Origin: Stenomitos frigidus ULC18
GTDB taxonomy: Bacteria > Cyanobacteriota > Cyanobacteriia > Leptolyngbyales > Leptolyngbyaceae
Direction: 5' to 3'
NCBI RefSeq assembly: GCF_003003795.1
Contig: NZ_PVWK01000110.1
Coordinates: 1-43,396 of the forward strand
DNA: 43,396 bases
The notes below the pieces were generated by a model that did no database searches, was not told the origin of the DNA, and worked only from the letters and a program-made list of their open reading frames with translations. Shown one piece after another: positions 1 to 9,483 of this stretch. The position numbers and the translations under genes were made by a program. Position 1 is the stretch's first letter, and each line of letters opens with the position of its first letter.

Positions 1-51
1 CGTCATTCAATTGAAGGCAAGGGAATCCTTCTCAACTTTACCCCCTTGTGA
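1..51 (+). CDS. C-terminal end of an upstream gene (partial)
   Basis: The first reading frame is open from the window edge to a TGA at 49-51 and encodes 16 residues ending GILLNFTPL. The next gene's GTG start at 48 overlaps this stop (GTGA), a usual arrangement for translationally coupled genes, so this is probably the tail of a co-transcribed gene. The tail is too short to name. KaiC-like ATPases and response regulators often precede PAS kinases of this kind in cyanobacteria, but that is only context. Confidence 0.4.
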   Translation, partial: RHSIEGKGILLNFTPL

Positions 52-1802
52 CCCGTCAACAATTAATTGACAGACCACTAGTGCCTCAGGCGCTGGCGCT
101 GCCTAGTCCTGCTCAACTAGAGCAAGCAAATCGAGCGCTCCAAACGTCCCAGAGCCAGCTTGAGCAGCGAGTAGAGGAGCGCACTACGGCACTGTTGCAA
201 GCTAATCAGCAACTGCAACAAGAAATTAGCGAACGCAAAGCCGTCGAAGCCGAACTGCGGGAACGTGAGGGACGCTTTAGCACTCTCTTCAACGGGATGG
301 AAGATTGGGTATTGGTTTACCACCTGACAGCAGATCATAAACCTGGGCAACTGATTGAGGTGAATGAACAAGCGTGTCGGAGGCTAGGCTATGCTCGCGA
401 GGAATTGTTGAGCATGTCGGTGACCGATATTATCGGAGCGTCGGTTATCCCTGCCCAGAGCACTATTGAGCGTCTCTTGGTCGAAAAACATGTGGTGGTG
501 GAATCGGTGCATCGCACAAAGACGGAGCAGCAGATGCCTGTTGAGGTGAGTGCCACCTTATTTACCCTGGGTGGGTTGCCGACAGTACAGGCGATTTGTC
601 GAGACATTACCGATCGCAAGCGCATTGAAGCCGAACGCGAGCAGTTCTTAGAGCGCGAACGAGTTGCACGTGAACAAGCAGAAGCGGCTAATCGGATCAA
701 AGATGATTTTTTAGCCGTCCTCTCTCATGAACTGCGGACGCCACTCAACCCGATTCTGGGCTGGACGCAGTTGCTGCGTCGGGGCACGTTAAATGCCCAG
801 AAGACGGCGATCGCGCTGGAGACGATCGAGCGCAACGCTAAATTACAAACGCAACTGATTGAGGACTTGCTCGATATTTCGCGCATTTTACAAGGCAAGC
901 TCATCCTCAATCTAGATGCCGTTGACTTGGCGTCAACCATTGAAGCGGCTCAAGAAACAGTACGGCTAGCGGCAGAGTCGAAATCGATCGCCATTCAAAC
1001 CACACTCGAACCAACGACACGCTTCTTGTTGGGAGATGCCAATCGGCTACAGCAGGTGATCTGGAACTTACTCTCCAATGCTGTGAAATTTACAGCGCCC
1101 GGCGGTCAGGTGCAGATCGCACTTACCTACAGTGTCGACGAAGCTCAAATTACAGTGCAGGACACGGGCAAAGGCATTAGCCCTGCCTTTCTTCCCTTTG
1201 TTTTTGATACCTTTCGGCAGGCGGATGGCACGATCACCCGTACGTTTGGCGGCTTGGGGCTAGGGCTGGCGATCGTCCGGCAAATTGTCGAACTGCATGG
1301 CGGGACTGTGCTTGCTAATAGCTCCGGTGAAGGGGCAGGCGCAACCTTTAGCGTGCGCTTACCCTTGCGGGCAAAAGCTTTGCCAATGAGCCAGAGTCAT
1401 GAGCCAGTATCAACGCTCTTGAGTTTGCAAAACGTCCACATTCTCGTTGTGGAGGATGAGACGGATACACGAGAGTTGCTGACCTTTATCCTGGAGCAGT
1501 CTGGCGCTAGAGTGACGGCTGTCGCATCGGCAACCGCTGCCTTAGCCACTTTGCTTGAGTCGATACCCGATGTCTTGCTGAGTGATATTGGGATGGCAGA
1601 GATAAATGGCTACAGCCTGATGCGCCAGATTCGATCGCGCGGCCCAGAACAGGGTGGCAAAATCCCAGCGATTGCGCTTACGGCGTATGCAGGTGAATAT
1701 GACCAGCAGCAGGCGCTGGTAGCAGGGTTTCAACAACACCTTTCAAAACCTGTGGAGCCGGACGTTTTGGTGCGGGCGATCGCGCAGTTGGTGCTGCAAT
1801 AG
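48..1802 (+). CDS. Hybrid sensor histidine kinase (coiled coil-PAS-HisKA-HATPase-receiver)
   Basis: A 584-aa signalling kinase with no membrane segment, so probably cytoplasmic. Residues 25-72 are a coiled coil rich in Q and E. A PAS domain spans about 73-192. The HisKA H-box contains the phospho-accepting H227 in SHELRTP. The ATPase N box holds N340 and N344, followed by G boxes DTGKGI (372-377) and GLGLGL (402-407). A C-terminal receiver (464-584) has acidic residues near 470, the phospho-acceptor D513 and K567. A hybrid layout normally means intramolecular His-to-Asp transfer or hand-on through a phosphotransfer protein. The GTG start is chosen because it overlaps the upstream stop and an in-frame stop lies at 12-14. 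The signal sensed cannot be read from the sequence. Confidence 0.93.
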   Translation: MTRQQLIDRPLVPQALALPSPAQLEQANRALQTSQSQLEQRVEERTTALLQANQQLQQEISERKAVEAELREREGRFSTLFNGMEDWVLVYHLTADHKPGQLIEVNEQACRRLGYAREELLSMSVTDIIGASVIPAQSTIERLLVEKHVVVESVHRTKTEQQMPVEVSATLFTLGGLPTVQAICRDITDRKRIEAEREQFLERERVAREQAEAANRIKDDFLAVLSHELRTPLNPILGWTQLLRRGTLNAQKTAIALETIERNAKLQTQLIEDLLDISRILQGKLILNLDAVDLASTIEAAQETVRLAAESKSIAIQTTLEPTTRFLLGDANRLQQVIWNLLSNAVKFTAPGGQVQIALTYSVDEAQITVQDTGKGISPAFLPFVFDTFRQADGTITRTFGGLGLGLAIVRQIVELHGGTVLANSSGEGAGATFSVRLPLRAKALPMSQSHEPVSTLLSLQNVHILVVEDETDTRELLTFILEQSGARVTAVASATAALATLLESIPDVLLSDIGMAEINGYSLMRQIRSRGPEQGGKIPAIALTAYAGEYDQQQALVAGFQQHLSKPVEPDVLVRAIAQLVLQ

Positions 1803-1929
1803 GCGCGGTTGTTTTGTTTAATGGCATCGCTCAAGCTCTGAGGGGCATCGTTGATGCTCCAGGGTTCACGCATGATGTTCGGATGCTCGTCGCTGAGTCT
1901 TTGAACCTCGCCGTTGAGTCTTTATTGAG

Positions 1930-1990
1930 AGAAATCGGGTTTCTGGACGCAACCTAATACGGCATCTGCTCGTAGAGAAACCCGTTTTCT
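1930..1990. terminator. Palindrome between convergent genes, probable bidirectional terminator
   Basis: The arm AGAAATCGGGTTTCT (1930-1944) pairs with AGAAACCCGTTTTCT (1976-1990) at 14 of 15 positions, leaving a 31-nt loop. It lies between the kinase stop (1802) and the convergent TIR gene stop (1998). A closely related palindrome sits at 11593-11657 between another convergent pair, so this looks like a dispersed repeat that serves as a terminator. Confidence 0.6.
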
Positions 1991-1997
1991 GTATCAG

Positions 1998-4900
1998 TTA
2001 AAGCTGTCGCCTCAATTCTTCGGGGGTAAGGGGATTTCTGCCCGCGCGAAGTTCTTTGATCCAGCGCTGTCGATCGGCCTTCTCTTGCTGGATCTCAGGC
2101 AATTTGCCGCCGTTCCCATCAACCCAGTTAACAAAGACTTGAAAGTCGGCGATCGCGCCCTGAAAATCCCCCGTCAACGCTCTAGCAACCCCGCGACTAT
2201 CCTGAATATTGGCATCCTCTGGGGCAAGGGCAACGGCTTTTTCGCAAGCATCTAAGACTTTTGTAGCGTAGCCTTTGAGTGCGCCAACCCAGCAAAGGGT
2301 GTTCCAGGTATCCGCAGAGATTTCAATCGTTGGGTCGAGCTGCTGCGCCTTGGCGTATAAGGGGAATGCCTGCTCAACGTCGTTCTTGTTTGCCAGATCT
2401 TCGCCTTTGTCTATCAGGGCGATCGCAGCGCTTTGTCTCGCTTTGGTTTGAGGGTCAAAACCCAAACCAGGGTAGCGCTCCAGAGCAAGACGGAATTTTG
2501 CAGCGGCACCATCCAGATCGCCACTGATGGCTAGTTCGTCACCCTGGTCGAGCGGCAGAACAGCGGCAATTTGTTGCGCTTTGATTTTGGGATCAAACTT
2601 CAAACCAGGCTTCCGCTTCAAAGCTTCCTGAAACCGCTGGGTGGCACCGTCGATATCGCCTGCTCTTGCCAGTTCCTCACCTTCGGCGATCCAGTCTCGT
2701 TCCACGCCAGTGCAGAGTTGGCGATCGCGATCGCTCACATTCGGATTTGTCTTGAGATAATCGCTGAGCCAATGGCAGGTATGCACTACCAGTGTGTCGA
2801 AGTCTAAACTCCACAGCAGAGCAATGCCGTCCTTTCCAGCCGTTGCCAGCGTTTTGCCATCCGGGCTAAAGCTTAACCCCCAGATGGTGTCATCATGTCC
2901 TTTCAACGTTGCCAATTCTTTGCCGTCTCGGTTCCATAGCTTCACCACCCGTTCGGCAGCAGTAGCAATCAGTGTGCCATCGGGGCTAAACGCGACCTGG
3001 TTAATTTGGCTGGTATGCCCTCTCAACGTTTTGAGTTCTTTTCCATCCAGATTCCAAAGCTTTATGGTTTTATCTCGACTGGCAGAAGCAAGGGTTTTAC
3101 CATCCGGGCTGAAACTGATGTATCGTACCGCAGCCGTATGTCCTCTTAAGGTTGCCAGTTGTTTACCTGCCCGATTCCAGAGTGTAATGGTGCCATCTCT
3201 ACTGGGCACAGCAATGATTGTGCCGTCAGGACTGAAACTGACCTCATTAACCTGCGTCTTGCTTGCCTTAAACTCAACCAATGGCTTGCGTTTGAAATCT
3301 AACAGTTTCACGGTGCCATCTTCACCTGCCAGCGCGATCGTTTGACCATCGGGGCTAAAACTGGCACGCTGAAACTCTCCGCTTTGACCCTTCGGAACTT
3401 TCAACGCCCGACCGGCTTGATTCCAGAGTCTAGTCGTGCCAACGTTAGTGGCTGAGTTAATGGTCTTACTATCTGGGGTGAAGCTAACCCATTCCACAGG
3501 TGCCTCATAGCCTCTCAGTGTTTTCAGAAAGGCTCCGTCCACACTCCAAAGTTTGACCGTCTTATCATTACTGGCAGTCGCTAACAGTTGATTGTCAGGG
3601 CTAAACCTGACATCGTTGATGGCTGCGTTATGCTTCAAAACCGGACGATTCACGTTCCATAGCCGGACGGTGTTGTCTCGGCTACCGAGAGCCAGCAGCC
3701 GTCCATCTGGGCTAAAGCTGACACCTGCAATGGGCGTATCAAACGTTCCCAGCGTTTCGAGTTCCTTTCCCTCTATAGTCCAGCGCTTCACTGTACCGTC
3801 TTCACCAGCAGAAACCAACGATTGTCCGTCTGGGCTGAAGCTTAAGCCCCAAATTTCACTGGTTCGATGTCCGTTGATCGAGGCTAATTCCTTGCCGTCT
3901 AAGTTCCAAAGTTTAATGGTGCTATCGAGATCGACTGACGCAATGAGTTTCCCATCAGGGCTAAAGGTTACACGCCTTACTTGGTTGGTGTGACCCATGA
4001 AGGTTTTGAGCCGTTCGCCGGATGCCGTCCAAAGTTTAACTGTTTTGTCGTTTCCCGCAGACACCAGCAGTTTACCATCGGGACTAAAACTAGCATTCCA
4101 GACACCGCCAGCATGGGCATCCATACTCTTGAGCGCTCGACCGTCCAGAGTCCAGAATTTGATGGTACTGCCTCGACTAACAGCCACTAACTGTTGACCA
4201 TTCGGACTGAAGTTGACGCTAAAAACTTCGTCTGTATGCCCCTTTAAAGTACGAATTAGTTTCCCATCCCGCCTCCAAAGTTTGATGGTTTTATCGACGC
4301 TCGCAGTGGCAATCATCTGACCATCGGGGCTAAAGCTGACCCAGGTCACGGGGTCTGTATGTTCTTTCAACGTTGTCAGAAGTTTCCCGTCTAAATTCCA
4401 GAGTTTGACGGTGTTGTCTCTACTTGCGGAGGCAATTGTTCGACCATCTGGACTGAAGCTCACCATCCAAACCTGATCCTGATGCCCCTCAAAGCGGTTG
4501 CGTTCGCGCATTTTGTTGAGTGCCTGTTGCAGCGCTGCCATCACCTGCCATTTGGTGTCGTCAGTGACACCCTCGATTGTTTGCAGCTTGCGGGCGGCTC
4601 TCAAACCCTGCATCAATCCTTCTAGCCCCTGATTCGCCGTTAAAAAGGCATCCGCAGACATGCTGAGGGTTTCAATCTGGCTGAGTTCAATTTGTTTGCG
4701 GCGAGTTTCGGCTGTTTGATATTGCGTGAATGCCAGCAACCCCAAGCCACTGGCAACCAGCAACGCCACTGTGACCGCACCCAACCACCGACGCTGCTTG
4801 CGAATTTCCTGGTGCTGCCGCTGAATTTGAGCCTCCTGTCGATCGCTCTCCGCTCTCCGGCTGGCATCAATATACTCGCGCTGAATCTGGGTCGATCGCG

Positions 4901-5435
4901 GTTCTTTCTCCGCATTCTGAGTGATCCACTGGATCACTGCATCGAGTTCACTGCCGCGTAGCAACAGATCAGGATTGCGCTGCTTGTCGTCCCACTCGAT
5001 CGCCCGTACCAAAACCCGCGTGTGTTGCCGCACATGCTCCAGATCGGTGTCGATCGCCTCAATCAGCCGTTGAAAAGCGGAGTCAAAGTCATCACAGCCA
5101 CGAAAAAATAACCAGTTGTGTCGTCGTAACGCATCGTGAGCTTGCTGGGTATCGAAATCATCGCGTCGGATTACAGGTATCAGGCGTTTGTTGTGTTGCA
5201 CCGCGTGGTCGATTTCCTGATTGCAGACCTTCGAGGCAACAGAATCAGCACTAACGACAAACACAACGGTGTCGGCGGCTTCGATGCCATGCTCAATTTC
5301 TTGCCACCAGTCAGCCGTGAGGGGAATGTCTTCCCAGTCTACCCACGCATTGCGATCGCACGTCACCAAAGCTGTATGTAGTGCCTTGACGAAATCCTTG
5401 TCTTTACGAGAGTAGGAGATAAAAACGTCTGCCAT
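1998..5435 (-). CDS. TIR-TM-WD40-TPR protein
   Basis: A 1145-aa multidomain protein. Residues 1-130 are a TIR domain beginning MADVFISYSRKDKDF. E74 in the CNQEIDHA stretch is at the expected place for the catalytic glutamate of NAD-cleaving TIR domains. A charged linker leads to one hydrophobic segment (about 217-236). About 316-890 hold 14 WD40 repeats of roughly 41 aa (SFSPDG... KLW). A conserved cap (NPNVSDRDRQLC) follows, then three to four TPR-like units (about 925-1090). TIR domains in bacteria often make NAD-derived signals or deplete NAD in antiphage defence; WD40 and TPR parts bind ligands or partners. Enzymatic activity and role here are inference. It lies 78 bp downstream of its paralogue, and its own leader resembles that gene's leader. 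Confidence 0.9.
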   Translation of the reverse strand: MADVFISYSRKDKDFVKALHTALVTCDRNAWVDWEDIPLTADWWQEIEHGIEAADTVVFVVSADSVASKVCNQEIDHAVQHNKRLIPVIRRDDFDTQQAHDALRRHNWLFFRGCDDFDSAFQRLIEAIDTDLEHVRQHTRVLVRAIEWDDKQRNPDLLLRGSELDAVIQWITQNAEKEPRSTQIQREYIDASRRAESDRQEAQIQRQHQEIRKQRRWLGAVTVALLVASGLGLLAFTQYQTAETRRKQIELSQIETLSMSADAFLTANQGLEGLMQGLRAARKLQTIEGVTDDTKWQVMAALQQALNKMRERNRFEGHQDQVWMVSFSPDGRTIASASRDNTVKLWNLDGKLLTTLKEHTDPVTWVSFSPDGQMIATASVDKTIKLWRRDGKLIRTLKGHTDEVFSVNFSPNGQQLVAVSRGSTIKFWTLDGRALKSMDAHAGGVWNASFSPDGKLLVSAGNDKTVKLWTASGERLKTFMGHTNQVRRVTFSPDGKLIASVDLDSTIKLWNLDGKELASINGHRTSEIWGLSFSPDGQSLVSAGEDGTVKRWTIEGKELETLGTFDTPIAGVSFSPDGRLLALGSRDNTVRLWNVNRPVLKHNAAINDVRFSPDNQLLATASNDKTVKLWSVDGAFLKTLRGYEAPVEWVSFTPDSKTINSATNVGTTRLWNQAGRALKVPKGQSGEFQRASFSPDGQTIALAGEDGTVKLLDFKRKPLVEFKASKTQVNEVSFSPDGTIIAVPSRDGTITLWNRAGKQLATLRGHTAAVRYISFSPDGKTLASASRDKTIKLWNLDGKELKTLRGHTSQINQVAFSPDGTLIATAAERVVKLWNRDGKELATLKGHDDTIWGLSFSPDGKTLATAGKDGIALLWSLDFDTLVVHTCHWLSDYLKTNPNVSDRDRQLCTGVERDWIAEGEELARAGDIDGATQRFQEALKRKPGLKFDPKIKAQQIAAVLPLDQGDELAISGDLDGAAAKFRLALERYPGLGFDPQTKARQSAAIALIDKGEDLANKNDVEQAFPLYAKAQQLDPTIEISADTWNTLCWVGALKGYATKVLDACEKAVALAPEDANIQDSRGVARALTGDFQGAIADFQVFVNWVDGNGGKLPEIQQEKADRQRWIKELRAGRNPLTPEELRRQL

Positions 5436-5515
5436 GTTCCAATCCCCAAAGAAAGGATAATGCTTGCTTCACAGTAACAGGCTTTCGCTCCGGAGAAAGG
5501 TTGGGGCGATCGCTC
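5436..5515 (-). promoter_or_regulatory. Leader of the TIR-WD40-TPR gene, conserved with its paralogue
   Basis: Read on the minus strand, this gap contains GCGATCGCCCCAACC, then GCGAAAGCCTGTTACTGTG and AAGCAA before the ATG at 5435. The region upstream of the paralogue (8520-8592) has the same blocks in the same order (CGATCGCCTCAACC, GAGAAAGCCTGCTACGGTG, TAGCAA). Conserved upstream blocks suggest that each copy has its own promoter or leader, carried along in the duplication. No -10 or -35 box is claimed. Confidence 0.45.
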
Positions 5516-8504
5516 ATTTCTGCTGAACCGCAATGCCGTCGCAGAGGTGCCGATCGCGTTCCGTTACCGTTGGATTTTGTGCCAGGTAGTGATGCACCCA
5601 GGTACAGCCATGCTCCATGAGTGCATCCAGGCTTACGTTCCAATCCCAGAGAATCATCTGTTTATCAAGACCAGCTGAAGCAAGAAGTTTGCCGTCGGGA
5701 CTGAAGTCGATGTTTACAACCCCACCTTCATGACCAGTTAGCGTTCTCAAGAGTCTGCCATCCAGGCTCCAGAGCTTGATAGTGTTGTCATAACTAGCAG
5801 AGGCAATGGCCTGGCCATCAGGGCTAAAGCGCACATCTCTCACCTCAGCGTTATGCCCTTGAAGGATGGCTAGCAAGGTACCATTCCGTTTCCATAACCG
5901 AACGGTATTATCTGCACCTGCCGATGCTAGTGTTCGACCATCTGGGCTAAAGGCAAGTTGAAAAACAGAACCTTGATGTCCAATGAGCGTTTGAAGCAGC
6001 TTGCCGTCGTGTTGCCAAAGCTTAACGGTACCATCTTTGCCCGCCGACGCAAGCAGTTGTCCATCGGGGCTGAAGACCACGCGGTAAACGATTGCTGTGT
6101 GTCCTGACAAGGTTGCTATATGCGTACCGTCTCGTTTCCAAAGTTTGACAGTTTTGTCTGAACTGGCTGTGGCAATGGTATGCCCATCAGGGCTGAAGCG
6201 AATATCATTCACACCATCATGATGCGGGAGCGTTTTGAGTAGTGTGCCGCTAGACTGCCAAAGTTTAGCAGTACCATCCTCGTCGGCTGTGGCTATTTGT
6301 TTCCCATCAGGACTAAACCGTGCTTCCCAGACAGTATCTTTGTGACCTTTGAGTGTGGTTTGCAGCGCACCCGTTAAATTCCAGAGCTTTACCGTTTTGT
6401 CAGCACTGGTTGAAGCGATCGTTTGGCTATCAGGACTGAAACTTAAGCCTGCAATATCTTTTAGATGGCCCTTTAATGGTGTGACCAGTGTACCGCTTGA
6501 TCGCCAGAGTATGGGAGTCGCATCGTTACTGCTGGATACCACAAATTTGCCATCAGGGCTAAAAACAACCTTTTGCAGTGGCTCTTGATAGCCCCTCAAT
6601 ATCTTGATTAAGGGCTGGTTAAAGTTCCAAAGCTTAATGGTCTTGTCGTCACTGGCAGAGAATAAAAAGCTGCCATCCCGATTAAACACAAGATGTTTTA
6701 CCCAGTCTGTGTGTCCAGAGAGCGTTTCGAGTAGTGTTCCAGTCAAGGTCCAGAGCTTGATCGTTTTGTCTCTACTGGCTGTGGCAATGGTGCGGCGATC
6801 AGGGCTAAAGGCAACACTTTGCACAATCTCCTGATGCCCATTCAGTGTTGCTATCAGTGTGCCATCCAGTTTCCAGAGTTTGACGGTTTTGTCGTAGCTA
6901 ATCGAGGCCAGTAGTTGACTGTCAGGACTGAATACAACTTTCGATACCGCATCTGTATGCCCATTCAAAACCTTGACGAGAGTGCCATCCCGTTTCCACA
7001 ACCGGACGGTCTTATCGGCGCTGGCAGACACAAAGCGCTGACCATCAGGGCTGAAGCTGACGCTTTTAATTTCGTCTTGATGCCCTTTTAAGGTCGCGAG
7101 TAAGGTTCCGTCTAGCCGCCATTGCTTAATCAAACCATCTGCTCCAACCGAAAGCAAAAACTGTCCATCCGGGCTAAAGGCAAGATCTCTCACCCCTCCC
7201 TTATGCGCTTTGAGTGTGGTAACCAAAGTTCCATCGGGCTTCCACAATTTGACCAGTCCATCCTTGCTGATGGAGGCAAGGATTTTACCATCTGGGCTAT
7301 AGCTAGTTGCTAAAACTCTTCCAGTATGCCCCTTAAGCGTTCTAAGCAAGGTGCCATTGATGCGCCAGAGTTTAATGGTGTAATCCCCACTGGAGGAAGC
7401 AATCGTTTGTCCATCGGGGCTAAAGCTCACCCCCCAGACAGTATAGGTATGACCTTCTAAAGAGTGAATTAAGGAGCCGTCGAGTCGCCAAAGTTTCACG
7501 GTGCCATCACGACTCGCCGAAGCAAGGGTTTGACCGTTAGGGCTCAAAACGAGGTCGGTGATGCCGCTTTTGTGTGCTTGTATGCTATTAGCCTGTCTCA
7601 CCCACGAAACCGCTTGCTGAAGGGTCGTCAGCACCTGGGTCTGTAGAACAGACTGCTGCATGTGCGATTGTTTAAAAAGCCTTCCTGCTCGCAGTGCCTC
7701 AATGAGAGCGTCAAACTTTCGGTTCGATGCAAATAAGGCTTCTGATGAAGCAAGAACCGCTTTAACTTCACCTTCTCTTGCAACCTGATACTGCCTGAAA
7801 GCAAAGACACCTAAACCTGTAGCTACTGCCAATGCCGCAAAGACTAGACCAAGCCAGAGGCGCTGCTGCTTAATCTCGGCTTGCTGTCGCTTAATTTCAG
7901 CGTCTCGACGGGCAGTTTCCGCCTTGCCGCTAGTCAAAACATAATCTGTTTGGAGGGTAGTTGGGTGCGGTTCTTTCGCAGCGCCTTGAAGTAACCACTG
8001 TCTGGCTTCAGCTAAGTCCTTGCCACGTAATAGAAAGCTTTCATCTTCTTCTTGGTGATTCCACTCGATTGCCCGCTCCAAAAGGCGTGTGTGCGATCGC
8101 ACATAGTCTAGGTCAGTGTCAATAGCTCGTAATAACGACTGAAACGCCTGATCAAAATCATCTTGTTCACGAAACAGGAGCCAGTTGTGTCGCCTCAGTG
8201 CGTCGTGAGCGTGCTCAGCAGCGAAGTCATCTCGCCGCACTATCGGCACGAGTCGTTTGTTGTGTTTAACCGCGTGATCGATCTCCTGATTGCAGACTTT
8301 AGACGCAATGGAATCAGGAGTTACCACAAAGACAAACGTATCCGCCGCTTCAATGCCGCGTTCAATTTCCTGCCACCAGTCAGCTGTCAGGGGAATGTTT
8401 TCCCAGTCTACCCAGGCGTTGCGATCGCGCTCAACTAGTGCTGTATGAAGCGTTTTGACAAAATCTTTGTCTTTACGGGAGTAGGAAATAAAGACATCAG
8501 CCAT
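5514..8504 (-). CDS. TIR-TM-WD40 protein (paralogue of the adjacent gene)
   Basis: A 996-aa protein. Residues 1-130 are a TIR domain nearly identical to the neighbour's, with E74 conserved in CNQEIDHA. The linker has a helix rich in Q, R and E (about 195-214), then one membrane segment (about 216-236). From about 305 to 960 there are 16 WD40 repeats. The protein ends in the same cap as the neighbour (NPTVTERDRHLC) but has no TPR extension. The degenerate repeat ending LRGY aligns as repeat 8 in both proteins, so the first halves are collinear (8 repeats) while the second halves differ (8 here, 6 in the neighbour). Sixteen repeats would suit two 8-bladed propellers. The ATG start gives the same MADVFISYSRKDKDF start as the paralogue. 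Confidence 0.9.
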   Translation of the reverse strand: MADVFISYSRKDKDFVKTLHTALVERDRNAWVDWENIPLTADWWQEIERGIEAADTFVFVVTPDSIASKVCNQEIDHAVKHNKRLVPIVRRDDFAAEHAHDALRRHNWLLFREQDDFDQAFQSLLRAIDTDLDYVRSHTRLLERAIEWNHQEEDESFLLRGKDLAEARQWLLQGAAKEPHPTTLQTDYVLTSGKAETARRDAEIKRQQAEIKQQRLWLGLVFAALAVATGLGVFAFRQYQVAREGEVKAVLASSEALFASNRKFDALIEALRAGRLFKQSHMQQSVLQTQVLTTLQQAVSWVRQANSIQAHKSGITDLVLSPNGQTLASASRDGTVKLWRLDGSLIHSLEGHTYTVWGVSFSPDGQTIASSSGDYTIKLWRINGTLLRTLKGHTGRVLATSYSPDGKILASISKDGLVKLWKPDGTLVTTLKAHKGGVRDLAFSPDGQFLLSVGADGLIKQWRLDGTLLATLKGHQDEIKSVSFSPDGQRFVSASADKTVRLWKRDGTLVKVLNGHTDAVSKVVFSPDSQLLASISYDKTVKLWKLDGTLIATLNGHQEIVQSVAFSPDRRTIATASRDKTIKLWTLTGTLLETLSGHTDWVKHLVFNRDGSFLFSASDDKTIKLWNFNQPLIKILRGYQEPLQKVVFSPDGKFVVSSSNDATPILWRSSGTLVTPLKGHLKDIAGLSFSPDSQTIASTSADKTVKLWNLTGALQTTLKGHKDTVWEARFSPDGKQIATADEDGTAKLWQSSGTLLKTLPHHDGVNDIRFSPDGHTIATASSDKTVKLWKRDGTHIATLSGHTAIVYRVVFSPDGQLLASAGKDGTVKLWQHDGKLLQTLIGHQGSVFQLAFSPDGRTLASAGADNTVRLWKRNGTLLAILQGHNAEVRDVRFSPDGQAIASASYDNTIKLWSLDGRLLRTLTGHEGGVVNIDFSPDGKLLASAGLDKQMILWDWNVSLDALMEHGCTWVHHYLAQNPTVTERDRHLCDGIAVQQK

Positions 8505-8519
8505 AACTCAATTTCCAGG

Positions 8520-8592
8520 AAGCGATCATTATTGCTACACCGTAGCAGGCTTTCTCTCTGGGAAAAAACTGGTTGAGGCGATCGTTGCAGTT
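8520..8592 (-). promoter_or_regulatory. Leader of the 16-repeat TIR-WD40 gene
   Basis: This is the counterpart of the 5436-5515 leader. It has the same ordered blocks between a HIP1-like core (CGATCG) and the start codon at 8504. The rest of the gap to the MlaE gene (8593-8679) shows nothing beyond further HIP1-like octamers. Confidence 0.4.
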
Positions 8593-8679
8593 AGTTTACC
8601 TTTAGCTCGTCGTGCCGACTTAGAGGTGGCGATCGCGCACTTAGCTAGCCGCGTTTCTGTCAGCGTTTTTCTCACCCCC

Positions 8680-9483
8680 TCACCCCCCCATCCCCTGCCC
8701 CAGCGCGCTGCCCAAGCCCTGAAACATAATCCACGACAGGAAGAAATTAGAAATAAAAATGGCCAGCAGTGAGGTCACAACGGCGGCGGTGGTGGATTGC
8801 CCAACGCCTTTTGCGCCGCCCGTGGTCGTTAGCCCCCAACTGGAGCCAATAATGGCAATCAGCGCACCGAAGAAAACAGCCTTGATGGGTGCACCACAGA
8901 GATCCCAGACGCTCAAAAAGTTTCGTGCCGAATCGATAAACACCTTCTGTGGAATGCTGTAAAGGGTATTGGCGATGATCATGCCGCCAATCATGCCAGT
9001 CAGTAACGAGAGCACCGTCAGAATTGGCAACATCAAGCAGCAAGCAATCACTCTAGGGATTACCAGATAGTCGATCGGGTCTGTCTTGAGCATGTAAAGC
9101 GCATCGATTTGCTCAGTCACGCGCATGGTACCCAGTTCGGCTGCGAACGCCGATCCCACCCGACCAGCCAGAATGACTGCTGTCAGCACGGGAGCCATTT
9201 CACGGGTTAACGAGATCGCCAAGACCCCACCGACAGCGCTACTCGCGCCAAAATTAATAAATTCTCTGGAAACCTGAATGGTAAAGACCATCCCAATGAA
9301 GGTAGAAGTCAGCAGGGCGATCAGTAACGACTCTGGTCCAACGGCTGCCATCTGCTCAAGGGTATTGCGGCGATGGATTTTACCTGCCAGTAAATGCACC
9401 ATCACCTGTCCACCCAGTAGGATCGCTGCCAGTAAGCGCTGACCCCACAGACTTAAGCCAGTAGTAAGCGGCTTTTCACTCAC
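8680..9483 (-). CDS. mlaE: MlaE/TGD1-family ABC lipid transporter permease
   Basis: A 267-aa integral membrane protein with five to six hydrophobic segments. Its sequence is characteristic of the MlaE/YrbE family: LTSTFIGMVFTIQVSREFINFG, then SLTREMAPVLTAVILAGRVGSAFAAELGTM, then EQIDALYMLKTDPIDYLVIPR as a cytoplasmic coupling helix. The length is usual for the family. These permeases work with an ATPase and an MCE-domain protein to move phospholipids between the inner and outer membranes (in plastids, TGD1 with TGD2 and TGD3). Neither partner gene is in the window. Cyanobacteria commonly keep these genes dispersed. Confidence 0.9.
   Translation of the reverse strand: MSEKPLTTGLSLWGQRLLAAILLGGQVMVHLLAGKIHRRNTLEQMAAVGPESLLIALLTSTFIGMVFTIQVSREFINFGASSAVGGVLAISLTREMAPVLTAVILAGRVGSAFAAELGTMRVTEQIDALYMLKTDPIDYLVIPRVIACCLMLPILTVLSLLTGMIGGMIIANTLYSIPQKVFIDSARNFLSVWDLCGAPIKAVFFGALIAIIGSSWGLTTTGGAKGVGQSTTAAVVTSLLAIFISNFFLSWIMFQGLGSALGQGMGG

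Noticed and set aside
2279-5415. Many plus-strand open frames antisense to the first TIR-WD40 gene
   Set aside because: They arise from the repetitive WD40 DNA read backwards (Ser/Pro/Leu-rich repeats) and have no start signals of their own.
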